Shown here piece by piece: positions 12,854-24,429 of a stretch of DNA of 64,000 nt; the stretch's first letter is position 1; the number at the start of each line of letters is the position of its first letter. Origin of the DNA: Rattus norvegicus (lineage: Eukaryota > Chordata > Mammalia > Rodentia > Muridae); the NCBI RefSeq assembly GCF_036323735.1, contig NC_086034.1:32267939-32331938 (forward strand), in the 5' to 3' direction. The notes under the pieces are model-generated. The model had not been told where the DNA came from. It saw only the letters and a list, made by a program, of their open reading frames with translations, and made no database searches. Both the position numbers and the translations under genes were made by a program.

Positions 12854-15800
12854 AGTGTGTAGCTAATTGCCTTTTATTGTTGTCATTTCTAGATCACCTT
12901 CATGGAATGAACTAGGGAAATACATGTCTATATACATATCTACACAAGAAACTGGAGAGAGACAGCGATAGAGACAGACAGAAAGACAGAGATAGAGAGG
13001 TAGACAGGCAGAGACAAAGATCATCAACCTTAACTTAATCATTCATTACCAATAACAATTGATTTAATGAGAAGACCATACTACATTTGTAATTCTACCC
13101 AAAATGGATGACTTGCAGAAGTGGTATCAAAAGTTGTAAAATAACCCTTCTGTGATATCATACCATCGATAATAAAGAAAGCCTATAGAAATGCTCTGTG
13201 TTGAAGGAGGTAAAGAGATACAAGTACAGGAAATAAAGGCTTAAGGCCCAATGAGCCAGTGCTCTTGGGACAATTGTCAAATGCCTAATGTGAGCAATAC
13301 AGTACACTCTTCTTCCTCATTTTGATAACTGTACTACTGTGGTTATTAAATGTAGTAACTTCAGAAAGGAAAGGTAAGTATAACGTCTAAATAGCACTTC
13401 AATGCAATTTGATGTCTGAAAATCATGAAAACGATACCATGATGTAAACACCAATGAGATGCACCACCTGTAATGGAACAAAATAGTAATTAAATGGCTC
13501 TTCCTAGTCAGATTAATATATAAAATGGTAGTGATACAGTCAAAAATGAAACTTTACTTATTTCTTTTCACACCACAAAAACATGACTGATCCAGTCAGT
13601 TCATTTATGTAAGTGTCAAGTGTAGAGTGTGGAATTCTGTGCCCTCTGGCACTTTTTTTTATGCACACCTTTAAAGTAAAGGGGTTTCATTCTGGCCATT
13701 TGTTTCTGGTAGGTGAGGACATTTGGACTTCTGGTGTTGTTATTCTGATCACTTTTAGAGTATTAGTGAAAGAAAACTAGAGGTATTTCTAGATGAATTT
13801 CATCCTCCTATAACTCAGAGATAATGCATAGATAAGTGGGTTGGCATTTAGAACAATCCAAACAATATTAGCTGGCACTTGTGTGACCACTGCTATCATG
13901 GTTAGCATTACTGCTGTTTCTGATATTTAACCAAGACAACTCAGTAGGCATATCTGAATTTTCCTTAAAGCTACTCAACCCAAGCTACCCACATTTCAGG
14001 CCCTAAGAGATTTAATACAAGCAAATAGGAGAGCAGCACTGAATTATTAAAAACTTAAAGACCGTAGCATTCCAGCATGGACATTGGCCTCCTTAACTTG
14101 GCAGCCAATGGTCTCTATTGCTCTCCCACTGGATGACCTTTGAGGAGGCGGTGATCTTTAAGTCCTCTTGTTCTGCTTCATATTCTGCTCTGTATTTGGC
14201 ACATAAAATAATCTGAAATAATCATCACCCATGAATGTCAGTGGTACTGCGACATTCTCTTTATATACTTGGTTTGTGTCATAGAAGAGGCAGAGTTTGG
14301 ACATTTCACTAAAGCATGAAAGATGTTCATATTAAATGCAGATTAAGCTTCTCCAATGTATCTACAGAAAGTTTGCTTTCAGGATAAACCATGGAGTCAG
14401 AATTGAAAAATGCTTTTAAAGACATTGTAGAAAAATTTACATCCAACATGTTTATAAGAATGATAGTTCCTCCAGACAAGATGAGTAAAATTTCAATTTG
14501 CACTTCTGAGGATGTGTTAGTCTGAAATTATTTCAACTTACAAAGGTTGGAGGAAGGAAGAAGGACAGTTAGTTATAAGGTGGTATTTGAATTTCTCAAA
14601 GTAACAATCTCATGAAGATAGTAATTCTTTAAGAGAATACAATCAAAAGCAAAACAGAAGACCCGGCCTCTGAGCCCCTAACTTTATTGAGAAAGTGTGC
14701 ATTTAAGCTTCAGCGTTTCAAGGCTGCATTTCAAATGACTATAATTTTAATCCATGATAAGGTTTTGAATCTATTATGTGCTTTTCTCAATTCATTCTTT
14801 TATATTATAAAAAATCTAAAAGGGAAACCAATTCACAGCAGGATAATCATAAAAAATTAGCTTTGGGAACAATGAAATGAATAAAAATTATTTTAATATT
14901 CTGATCCACTTTATCTCATTCTGAATCATAAAAGAAAGTAATGTTCTCAGTTTAAATTGAATAGACTCTCTAGAGACACCTGATCACAGTCCCATAGCTT
15001 TGTTTTGGTGAGGACAAAGACTAGAAATTAAGAGTAATGTGTTTGGTTCACAGTAAGGACAGAGAGGTTCTGTTCATCGTTAATTAAGCAAGCATTTGGT
15101 GTTACCCTACTTGAAAAGTTCCAGGGAAAATAGGAAAGAACAGGGAAGTAAAGTGTGTTCTCACAAAGTTTATTACATGATTAGTGTTGTTGATTAAACT
15201 CACATGATACATGTGAATACAAATACGAAGTGACACGATGCAAGGAGTGATAAGCTCACACTTACTGGAGTTTGAAAGACCCAGGCATTTGGCAGGTATC
15301 TCTCATTTTGTCTTAACTACTAATGAGCTGGAGAGGTTACATACACTGCCCTGTATTTCATCAGTCAGATGATGAAGGAAGACTTCTCTTTAAAAGTTCC
15401 TTCTGTGAGAATTACACACCTTGCTATAGTTGAAAGATAACACTTCATTTTTTTTGTAGGTGTCAATTTCAGGTTCAGGGGGTCCTCACACTTATTTGAG
15501 AGAATGCATTAAGGACCACTTACATAGGATCTGCCAAATATTTTAAATTCTACACATGTATATGTTTTTAGAATGTGAAAAAATTTTTAAATAATATAAA
15601 ACTTTATAAAGGTACCAGAGTTTTAAAAATAATAAGGCACATTTAACAGTAACCAGATTATACATCAACAATTCTTTCCTTGACAGTTAGAAGCAACATA
15701 GGATTTCTGAAGTTTGTGGGTCCATCCTCTCAAAACTCCTATTAGAATTGTGTTCACAGTTAAAAAGGAAATGCATACCTAGTCTCTAATTGGTCATGAA

Positions 15801-16274
15801 GCTTATCTTCCCTCCACCATCTTCATATTTCTGAGACCAGGCACCATAGAACAAAGGTAAATCACAATCTCATCTCTAGTGCATATGAACAATGGACTTC
15901 TATTCAGCCACAAGAAAAATGAAAACTTGTGATTTGGGGTTAAGAACACATAAAATAGTAACCCAGATTCATTAAGATGGACTCTACATGTACTCTCTAT
16001 TTGTAGATCCTTGTTCAAAATCTTTACAATGGATGACATTAAATGAAGGAAGTGCAGAAGCAGCCAGGAAAGCAGAAAATGATCACTGGGAGCAGAATAG
16101 AGGTGTTCTAGAAGCAGAGATAGTAGAGCACAGGCACTCTCAAGTGTGAAATGGTGGGAAATTTTTGACTGGGAAGGAATAACAATATAGAAGTAAAAGA
16201 ATAGACAAATAGCAAGTGTCATTGAAAAAAGCTGTAAAAGAAACTGTACTATTTGTAAGTTTATTGAAAATATC
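12852..16274. other. Unique AT-rich intergenic DNA
   Basis: Apart from a GACA/GATA-rich low-complexity patch at about 12955-13018, no repeat family or gene was recognised. A short stretch near 15885-15935 faintly resembles an ancient L1 ORF2 C-terminus but is too short to call. Confidence 0.5.
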
Positions 16275-16277
16275 TCC

Positions 16278-16339
<62 letters not shown>

Positions 16340-16382
16340 CCTCCCATGCCCCTGCCACCTTTGAGTGTGTGTGTGTGTGTGT
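16275..16382. repeat. (CT)n followed by (GT)n
   Basis: A CT run at 16275-16349 with CCCT interruptions, then (GT)n at 16364-16382. The 220-codon minus-strand open frame at 15803-16465 contains a long Arg-Glu repeat created by this tract and is not a gene. Confidence 0.95.
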
Positions 16383-16946
16383 TTAAATGGAATAATTACA
16401 TTATACAAGGTGACAATGCTCCCCTCAAGATCAATCAACAGACATCTAACAGCATCCAGCAGCAAATGTGGGAAGCCTGCTCTCTATTTGGTTAGGGGGG
16501 GTCCCAAACAATGTAAACCATTGCCATTGGCTATCTCCCATAGTTTGAAGGTACAACCCTATTGCTGAAGAAAGCAAAAACCTTTATATACAAGTTAGAG
16601 CTTGCCTAGAAACCGCTCATTTGAGGACCAGATGTTGCTAAGTAAGTTGCCAAGTAAGAAAAGCAAAAGTCTTAGGCATATGTAAAGCCTATGGAGCACA
16701 ATGACCTACGCAACAAGATTATCTCTAATGATGCAATAGTGATAATTATCTTGGTGATAACCAGCAGACATCTAATTAGACCTAAGTCCACTTACTGAAA
16801 AGATACTATTAAACCCAGGCAACTCTTACATAAAGGATTCATATAACATAGAGACCATTCTACTGCCTTAATGGTAAACCATTTCTAACTGTATTCTTAA
16901 CACTTGTCATTATACCAACAGAGAGCAGAGTTCACATCCCTCATTA

Positions 16947-18304
16947 AAGTAGCTTCTTTTTAAGATCAAAAACTCAGATGACAGCAGATATTGGCAAGGA
17001 TGTGGAGAAAGAGGAACGAACACTCTTCAATTGTTGGTGGGATTGCTTGCTGGTACAACCACTCTGGAAATCAATCTGGAGGTTCCTCAGAAATTTAGAC
17101 AGTACTACCTGAGGATCCAACTATACCATTCCTGGGCATATTCCCAAAAGACGCTCCAACATATAACAAGGACACATACTCCACTATGTTCATAGCAGTC
17201 TCATTTATAATAGACAAAAGCTAGAAAGAACCCAGATGCCCTTCAACAGAGGAATGGATACAGAAAATGTGGCACATTTATACAATGGAGTACTACTTCC
17301 CTATTAAAGACAATGCCTACATGAAATTCTTCGGCAAATGGAGGGAACTGGAAAATATTATCCTGAGTGAGATAACCCAGTCACAAAAGAAGACACATGG
17401 TATGTACTCACTGATAACTGGATATTAGCCCAAAAGCTCAGAATATCCAAGATACAATTCAGAGACCACCTGAAGCTCAAGAAGAAGGAAGACCAAAATG
17501 TGGATGCTTGGGGAGGCAGGAAGGAGTGGGTGGATAGATGGGGGAACACCTTCATAGAAGAAGGGAGAAGGGACATGGGATAGGGAGTTATGGATGGGAA
17601 ACCAGGGAAAGAGAATAACATTTGAAATGTAAATAAAAAAATCCAATAAAAAACAAAAGAAGGGAAAACAAAATATTTACGGTAGGAAATACAGGGACAA
17701 AGATTAGAGCAGAAACTGAATAAAAGGTCATCCAGAGAATGCCCCACCTATCCATCCCATAGGCAGCCACCAAACATACTCATTATTGCTGTTGCCAAGA
17801 AGTGCTTGCTGACAGGAGCCTGATATTGATGTCTCTTGAGAGGCTCTGCCAGAGCCTTACTGATACAGATGAGGATTCCTTCAGCTAACCATGGGACTGA
17901 ACACTGGGACCCCAATGGAAGAGTTAGAGAAAGGACTGAAGGTGCTGAAGATTTTTGCAACACCGTAGGAAGAAAAACAATGTCAAACAACCAGACCCCC
18001 CACACCGAGCTCCTAGGAACTAAACTACCAACCACTGAGTACACATGCAGGGACCCATATCTCCAGCCACATATGTAGCAGAGGATGGCATTGTCTGGCA
18101 TCAACAGGAGGAGAAGTCTTTGGTCCTGTGAAGGCTCGTTGCCTTTGGTAGAGGAATGCCAGTTTGTCGAGTGGGAGTGAAAGGGTGGGAGTGGGAACAT
18201 CTTCATAAAAGCAGGGGGAAGTAGGGAAGAGAGGGGGTAAGATAGCATTTGAAATGTAACTACATAACATATCCAATACGTTTTTTAAGAAGTAGCTTCT
18301 TTTT
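16947..18304 (+). mobile_element. 5'-truncated L1 with perfect 15-bp TSD
   Basis: The duplication AAGTAGCTTCTTTTT is present at 16947-16961 and again at 18290-18304, so the insertion is 16962-18289. It holds the last part of ORF2 (cysteine-rich region around 17010-17060; stop near 17427 after a SLITGY-like end) and a 3' UTR of an older rodent type. A second L1 3' end of about 150 bp (17507-17655), with its own GAAATGTAAATAAA end, lies inside the 3' UTR. The flanking UTR sequence continues nearly without loss on either side of it. Confidence 0.85.
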
Positions 18305-18469
18305 GCAACAGATTGAGGGGGACAGTTACTGAGACACACAAAAAAATCAAACTGCAGGGAAAAAAAAACTGTGGTATGCCCAATCCTATGTGATGCCTCT
18401 AGTATGTAACATCTTCATTAAAGTTTCAATTAAAATTATGGATGAGATATGTAAAAATTATAAAAGTCA

Positions 18470-20479
18470 TCCCAAACCCCTCCCTCACTCCCCCCTTGTG
18501 ATTGTTTTCCTCTCTCTCCCAAATGGGACTAAGGCTTCCTCACTTGGGCCCTTCAGCTTGTTGACCTTTTTGAGTTCTGTGGACTGTATCTTGAGAAGTC
18601 CATACATTTTTTGTCTAGTATGCACTTATTAGTGAGAACATACCATATATTTCCTTTTAGGTTTGAATTACCTCATACAGGATGATATTTTCTAGTTCCA
18701 TCCATTTGCCTGCAAAGCTCAGAATGTCCTTATTCTTAATAGCTGTGTAGTACTCCGTTGTGTAAATGAACCACATTTTCTGTATCCACTCTTCTCTGGT
18801 GGGTTGTTTCCAGCTTCTGACTATCACAAAAATTATTGCTACAAGCATAGTGGAACATGTACCCCTGTAGCATGGTGGAGCATCTTTTGGGTATATGCCC
18901 AAGAGTGGTATTTCTGGATCTTTAAGTAGGAAATAGACCTATTTCCAATTTTCTGATGAACCTCCAGATTGATTTCCAGAGTGGTTGTAGCAGGTTGTAC
19001 CCCTGGAGGAGTGTTTCTCTTTTTTCAAATCCTTGCCTACATGTACCATCACTTGAGGTTTTGATCATAGCACATTCTGTTTGTCTAAGGTGAAATTTCA
19101 GGGTCATTTCAATTTGCATTTCTCTGATCATGAAGAACTTGAGCATTTTTTAGGGTCTTCTCAGCCATTCGAGATTCCTCTGTTGTGAATTCTCAGTTTA
19201 GTTCTATACCCTATTTTTTGATTGGGGTGTTTGGGGTTTTTTTGGTGGTTAGCTTCTTGAGTTCTTTATATATTTTGGATATTAACCCTCTATCAGATGT
19301 GGTGTTAGTGAAGTTTTATTGTCTATGTCCTGTAAGCAATGGGTTCTGGGGGTACCTGGAAGAGAATGGGGGACAAGAGACACGAAGAAGGAAGCCAAGA
19401 CAAGAGTCTGATCAAGGCGACAATTTTATTTTTCCCCAAGGCTGAATTTATACCATAACATGGGTAACAGAGGGAGGGGGAAGTAAGAAACATTTACACA
19501 GGCCAAGGACACAATATTCGTGTGGTCAGGGAGTAGAGTGATGTTGACAGGATGTCAGAAAGGTCACAGGTTTGTCATATTATTAGTCAGCAGGATGTTG
19601 GTTTTTCAGAAGGGTAACAGGTATCTTGGGTATCTTGACGTATCGTATTATTATTCATGTTGACCATCCTATTTGTATTAGTCTTCTGCAGCTGGCTGGG
19701 TATTTTCCATGAATCCAGTCATACTTAATTCTAACCATAATAATAACGTCAACAATGGAGGGCTTCAAGGGCATCACTCCCAACAATGTCCTTTGCCTTA
19801 CAGAACCTTTCCAGTTTCATGAGGTCCCATTTATCAAGTCTTGATCTTAGAACCTGAGCCATTGGCGTTCTGTTCAGGAAATTTTCCCCTGTGTCAATGA
19901 GTTCAAGTCTCATTTATTTTCTATGAGATCCAGTGTATCTGGTTTTATGTTGAGTTCCTTGATTCACTTGGTCTTGAGCTTTGTACAAGGTGATAAATAT
20001 GGGTCTATTTTCATTTTCTACATACAGACAGCCAGTTGGACTGGCACCATGTATTGAAGATGCTTTCTTTTTTCTGTTACATAGTTTTTGCTTTTTTGTC
20101 AAAGATCAAGTGTCCATATGTGTGGTCTTATTTCTGGGTCTTCAATTCTATTCCATTGATCAACCTGTCTGTCTCTGTACCAATACCATGCAGTTTTTAA
20201 CACTATTGCTCTGTTATAGAGCTCGAGGTCAGGGATGGTGATTCCCCCTGCAGTATTTTTATAGTAAAGAATTATGTTTGCTATTCTGGGCTTTTTTTCT
20301 TTTCAGATGAATTTGAAAATTGTTCTTTCCATGTCTTTGGAGAATTGTGTTTGATTTTGATGGGGATTGCATTGAATCTATACATTGCCTTTTATAGGAT
20401 TGTCATTTTTACTATGCTAATTCTGCCAATCCATGAGCATTTTCTGAGATCTTCTTCAATATCATTCTTGAGAGACTTG
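18470..20479 (-). mobile_element. Inverted upstream half of an Lx L1 (ORF2 and start of 3' UTR)
   Basis: On the minus strand this is L1 ORF2 from the RT end to the C-terminus ('GIYPKDAPPCYRGTCSTM', 'EEWIQKMWFIYTTEYYTAIK') plus the beginning of the Lx 3' UTR, ending in CCCTCACTCCCCCC on the plus strand near 18480. It abuts, in opposite orientation, the rest of the same type of 3' UTR starting at about 20480. It is interrupted by a solo LTR at 19331-19785. Open pieces such as 18657-18902 are ORF2 remnants. Confidence 0.8.
19331..19785 (-). mobile_element. Solo LTR, class II (ERVK-like) endogenous retrovirus
   Basis: A 455-bp block with TGTAAG...CCCAACA ends, flanked by a perfect 6-bp duplication ATGTCC (19325-19330 and 19786-19791). 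The L1 ORF2 sequence is continuous once the block and one duplicate are removed. Orientation is minus. On that strand a TATAAATTC TATA-like box is followed closely by AAAATAAAATTG, a polyadenylation signal, then GTCGCCTTGATCAGAC, which resembles the R/U5 start of IAP/ETn-like LTRs. No internal viral genes remain, so it is the product of LTR-LTR recombination. Confidence 0.85.
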
Positions 20480-21345
20480 GGGAAGTGAGAAACATGATCT
20501 GGTATTGGGTGGGGGAAAAAGACTGAAGCCATGAGTGTCAGCAGAAAGAAAAGAAACAGGCAACCTCTGGTGGTGGGAGATTTGGGTGACCCTCCAGAAT
20601 ATAGCAGAAACCTGGGAGGTGAGAGACTCTCAGAACTCAAAGGGAGGGACCTTACATGAAATGCCTTACTTTGGCAAGGGAGAACTTGTAGAGCCGACTT
20701 CCAGCAGAAACACAGGGCATCAAGTGTGGGATAGGGTTGCCATCCCACAGTCAAAACTCTGGTCCACAATTGTTCCTGTCTGAAAGAACTGCAGGGACAA
20801 AGATGGAGAAGAGCCTGAGGAAAAGGATGTCCAACAACAGACCCAAATGGAATCCAGCTCAAGGGGAGACCCCAAGGCCTGACACTATTAGTGAGGCTAT
20901 GGAACTCTCACAAAATGGGACCTATCTTGACTGCCCTCCAAAAGACCCAACAAGCAGCTGAAAGAGTCAGATGCAGATATTTGCACTCAACCAATGGACA
21001 GAAGCTGTTGACTCTTGTGGATGAATTAGGCAAAAGTTGGAAGAAGCTGAGGAGGAGGGTGATCCTCCAGGAGGACCATCAGTCTCAATTAAAATGGACC
21101 CCCAAGATCTGTCAGACACTGGACTACCAACACATAGACAGCAGAGGCCTCTCAGGTCTGGGTTCAGTCAGAGAAGATGCACCTAACCTCAAGAGACTGG
21201 AAGCACCAGGGTGTTCAGAGGTCTGGTGGGGTGGATGGGGTGGGTACATCCTCGTGGAGAAAGGGTGTGCAGGGAGGAGGTATGGGATGTGGAACAGTCA
21301 GAGGGTGAACCTGGAGGGGAAAATCTGGAGTGTAAAAAAAAAAAA
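20480..21345 (+). mobile_element. Lx-type L1 3' UTR and poly-A (sense part of the inverted element)
   Basis: Sense-strand Lx 3' UTR from GTGAGAAACATGATCTGG to the A-run at about 21331-21342. Landmarks are CCTGGGAGGTGAGAGACTC, CCCAACAAGCAGCTGAAAG and GGAGTGTAAAAAAA. Open frames 20391-21361 on either strand are artefacts of this non-coding UTR. Together with 18470-20479 it forms one insertion. Confidence 0.8.
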
Positions 21346-21713
21346 CAGATTAAAAAAGTAAATAAATTATTAAAAATTAAAAAATATACAAAAAACAAAC
21401 TACTAGGATGATTATTGTGCAATGATGGCAATGATGTCTTTTCCACATAACAGGGGGACTGCAGGCATATAATCTCTAGGATATGGCTGCCTAAAACCTG
21501 CATGAATAAGTTGACACGCCAGCACAGGCCTGGGAAATTTTGCATGGTCCCATTCTTAGATAATGCACTACAAGCACTCAATGGCTCCTGAGTAAGAGAG
21601 AATCAGTTCTCTCTAGAGATGAACCAATTGATAACTCAATCCCACCCACGTGGTTAGCCCTGATCTGTGTTCAGAAGTACAACATAAAGGCCTCAGTAGG
21701 ACACATAGAGGCA

Positions 21714-21722
21714 GGCGCGCGT

Positions 21723-21762
<40 letters not shown>
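21714..21762. repeat. GC/GT/CA alternating tract
   Basis: GCGCGCGTGCGC followed by about 37 bp of CA repeat. Strict purine-pyrimidine alternation throughout. Confidence 0.95.
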
Positions 21763-21765
<3 letters not shown>

Positions 21766-21855
21766 TCATTGACCTTGAAAGTACTATAAAATTTCACTTA
21801 ATGAGAAATTCTCAGGTAAAGAGGCTCACTCTCACTCTCACTGTACTAGCTCCAG

Positions 21856-21925
21856 AGTTTTCAGTGTCATCTTCTTCCCCCCATGGGTTCAGTTTTCAGT
21901 GTCATCTTCTTCCGCCCATGGGTTC
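21856..21925. repeat. 35-bp tandem duplication, two copies
   Basis: Copies at 21856-21890 and 21891-21925, each starting AGTTTTCAGTGTCATC. They differ by one base (C to G). Confidence 0.95.
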
Positions 21926-22079
21926 TGTGTTCTCCACATTTTCCTTGAGGAATCTAGTTTTTTCTCTGGATAGTCATACCACACTAACATTCCTCTAGGA
22001 CCAATCCAGGCTGCCATGTGGGGTGTTGTTGTTGTGTGTTGTTGTTGTACTGTTTGTCATTCTTTTATCTTTTTTTAAA

Positions 22080-22490
22080 GTCCAGTCATTATCCCTGTCC
22101 CAGTCTGCCCTCCCATAACTTCTCCCCCATCTCCAAGAGAGTGTCCCCACCCTCTACCCTCATACCACCAAACTTCTCCACTTCCTGAGGCCTCAATTCT
22201 CTCAAGTATTGCATGTGTCTTGTCTCACTGGGGCCAGACCACACAGTCCTCTGCAGTATGTGTTTCAGGGACCTCATACAGTTAGTGTATCCTGCCTGGT
22301 TGGCAGCTCAGTGTCTGAGAGATCTCATGGGTCCAGGTTAGCTGAGAATACTGAACTTCTTATGGGGTCTCCCTCCTCCTCAGCTTCTTCCAGCTCTTTC
22401 CTAATTCTACCACAGGGGGCTCTCTGGCTTCTGTCCATTGCATGGCTGCCCTCCAAGAGGCCCAACAAGCAGCTGAAAGAGTTAGATGCC
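22080..22490 (-). mobile_element. Short Lx 3' UTR fragment with an inverted tip
   Basis: 22080-22440 is the complement of Lx 3' UTR; the minus strand carries the AGAGACTGGACC-type and CTGAGGAGGAGGG-type landmarks seen in sense at 21040-21120. The last 50 bases (22441-22490), with GGCCCAACAAGCAGCTGAAAG, run in the opposite (sense) orientation. Confidence 0.7.
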
Positions 22491-24429
22491 ATATGTTCTT
22501 ATAAAAAGTTTTATTAGACAATATTCATATCCAATAAGTTCAGTATAGTTTTTATGTTGTAGTGGTTGAAATGCATAACCTGGAATAGAGATGGTATGGA
22601 TCAGGACTTTAAAATATTTATTAATGGATTTTGCAAGCAAAGATTGGGTAATACACTATAGAGGAACACTATAAATTTCTTGGGCCAACATTAATGTTGA
22701 ATACACACAAAAAATTGTGGTTCCTACAGGCCAGACATTAGTTATCCCTTCTAATAGTGTAACAATAGCTCTACACATTTTCAGGCAAAATAAGCGGTTG
22801 TTGGCTACCATTTTGCTTTTCTTTCAAGGGATTTTACTTTCAGTTCTACTGCACTGAATTATTGGTAACATCAAAAGTCTGAACACTGGATTATATATTA
22901 CCTCTTAAAGGTGCTTCAAGAAAGGAAACAAGAGTTAGAAATATTACACTTAGAGGAATTCCATACGTGAGCAAAGAGGAAGTGAACCCAATCATCGTGC
23001 CTGAGAAGAAAAGCTATTATAAAAGCACAAAGGGTGGGATTTAGAAGTCACACTAGATGCAGCAGCACAGAGGTAAAGATGAGACAGGGGAAAAATGATT
23101 CCTAAGGCTCTTACAAGATTTCAGTTCACCATGTCTCTCTTGCCAATAGACAAATCTATGCAAAGAATAATAGAAAATGCAAAGATAAGGACTAGAACAT
23201 AATACAGTGGCCATTTATTCTGCAATATTTGGCAAGTTCTCTTCATTCTAAAGACTACTGATTCAGCAGAACCACAATTTTTAAAAACTGAATTCCTCTC
23301 CGCAAGCAATAAGCGAATGCACAAACTGGAATCCAACTTAGTGTTGCTCTGTTTCAAGAAACTTCTGAGAAAATAAGTCTGAAATTGTGACAGTTTCACC
23401 AAGAAGAAATTATATATAATATATATTATACAATGATTTTATATATATTATATAATAATATATTATCTACAATACATTCAATATCATATAAAAGATATAA
23501 TATACTATAAGCATATAATATATAATCAATTATATATAATACATAATCTTTTGTAGATAAATAGATGCTCAGTAGAAATAGATATCAAAATTATAACACT
23601 AATAATCTTAAGTAAATATATGTAGATCTCTATCAAATAGAGAAGTAAAACAAAGGAGACTAAGGATTTCCCATTGGTTTCCTCCTTCTGTTTTAAATTT
23701 TCTTTTGTATAAATATCATAAATATATAAATAATAACCATATCCATTATGATCAATTCTATGTGCATCTATTAATTTAAATATAATCAGATTGAAGACAA
23801 AGATACTTTGTTGCACATTTCTGGTAAATGCGCTTAATTTAGGAGTTAAACATTGTTTTATTTGGATCCCAATGTGCACATTGATTTTATTTATCAGAAA
23901 TTACTGTGCATCACATGAAGAAAAACCGGTTGCTTAAGCTGTGTGTATTTGAGTGTGAAAGGAGACTAGCAAATATTTGTTACTTTGAATGAAAATATTG
24001 CAACCTTTATACTACAGGGTTACATTTGTATGAATACCCTTTGTTTCATTCATGTAATTGGATGCAAATCAGATGAAGATTATAGAAATGGTTTGTCTGT
24101 TAAAGTTGATTACTTCTTCTAACACAGAACATAGATGTGCTTCATTGCCTGCGTGTAAGTAGCTGTTGGAGCATTGACATGTGGAAATCCCAGAGTCCAC
24201 CATAGGGCACTGGAGAGCAATTAAATTACAGTAATACCTGACTAAGAAAAGAAACAATACATACAAATAACCCTTGGTCAGCACTGTCATCATGGGCCAT
24301 TCTCATGGCTTTGTAAAGAAGGTAATATTTGACAGAAAGGGTGGGTGGCAATTCCCACAGTGGCATATTTCACTGTGCCCCTCCCAGTATAAATCACATC
24401 TAGATTCCACAAGCCTTAAAAATGACTTT
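22491..24429. other. Unique AT-rich DNA with a TATAATA-rich tract
   Basis: No gene or transposon recognised. 23401-23550 is almost pure A/T with TATATAATA motifs. The minus-strand open frames at 23121-23402 and 23526-23879 lie in AT-rich sequence and look like chance. Confidence 0.5.

Larger units (their letters stand above)
21346..22079. other. Unique DNA with CA/GC repeat and a 35-bp duplication
   Basis: Holds an alternating purine-pyrimidine tract (21714-21762), a tandem 35-bp duplication (21856-21925) and a GTT-rich patch (about 22020-22060). No gene seen. Confidence 0.6.

Noticed and set aside
15885..15935. Possible ancient L1 ORF2 C-terminal match (TTCTATTCAGCC...)
   Set aside because: Only about 30 bp of similarity; not enough to separate from chance.
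15803..16465. 220-codon minus-strand ORF with Arg-Glu repeat
   Set aside because: The repeat is the (CT)n microsatellite read on the other strand; the rest is AT-rich unique DNA with no recognisable domain.
17358..18339. Several minus-strand ORFs of 60-166 codons
   Set aside because: Antisense to the non-coding L1 3' UTR.
20392..21581. ORFs of 130-156 codons on both strands
   Set aside because: All lie in or across the Lx 3' UTR, which is non-coding.
23401..23550. TATAATA-rich tract as replication origin or matrix attachment site
   Set aside because: Only AT content supports it; no further signal seen.
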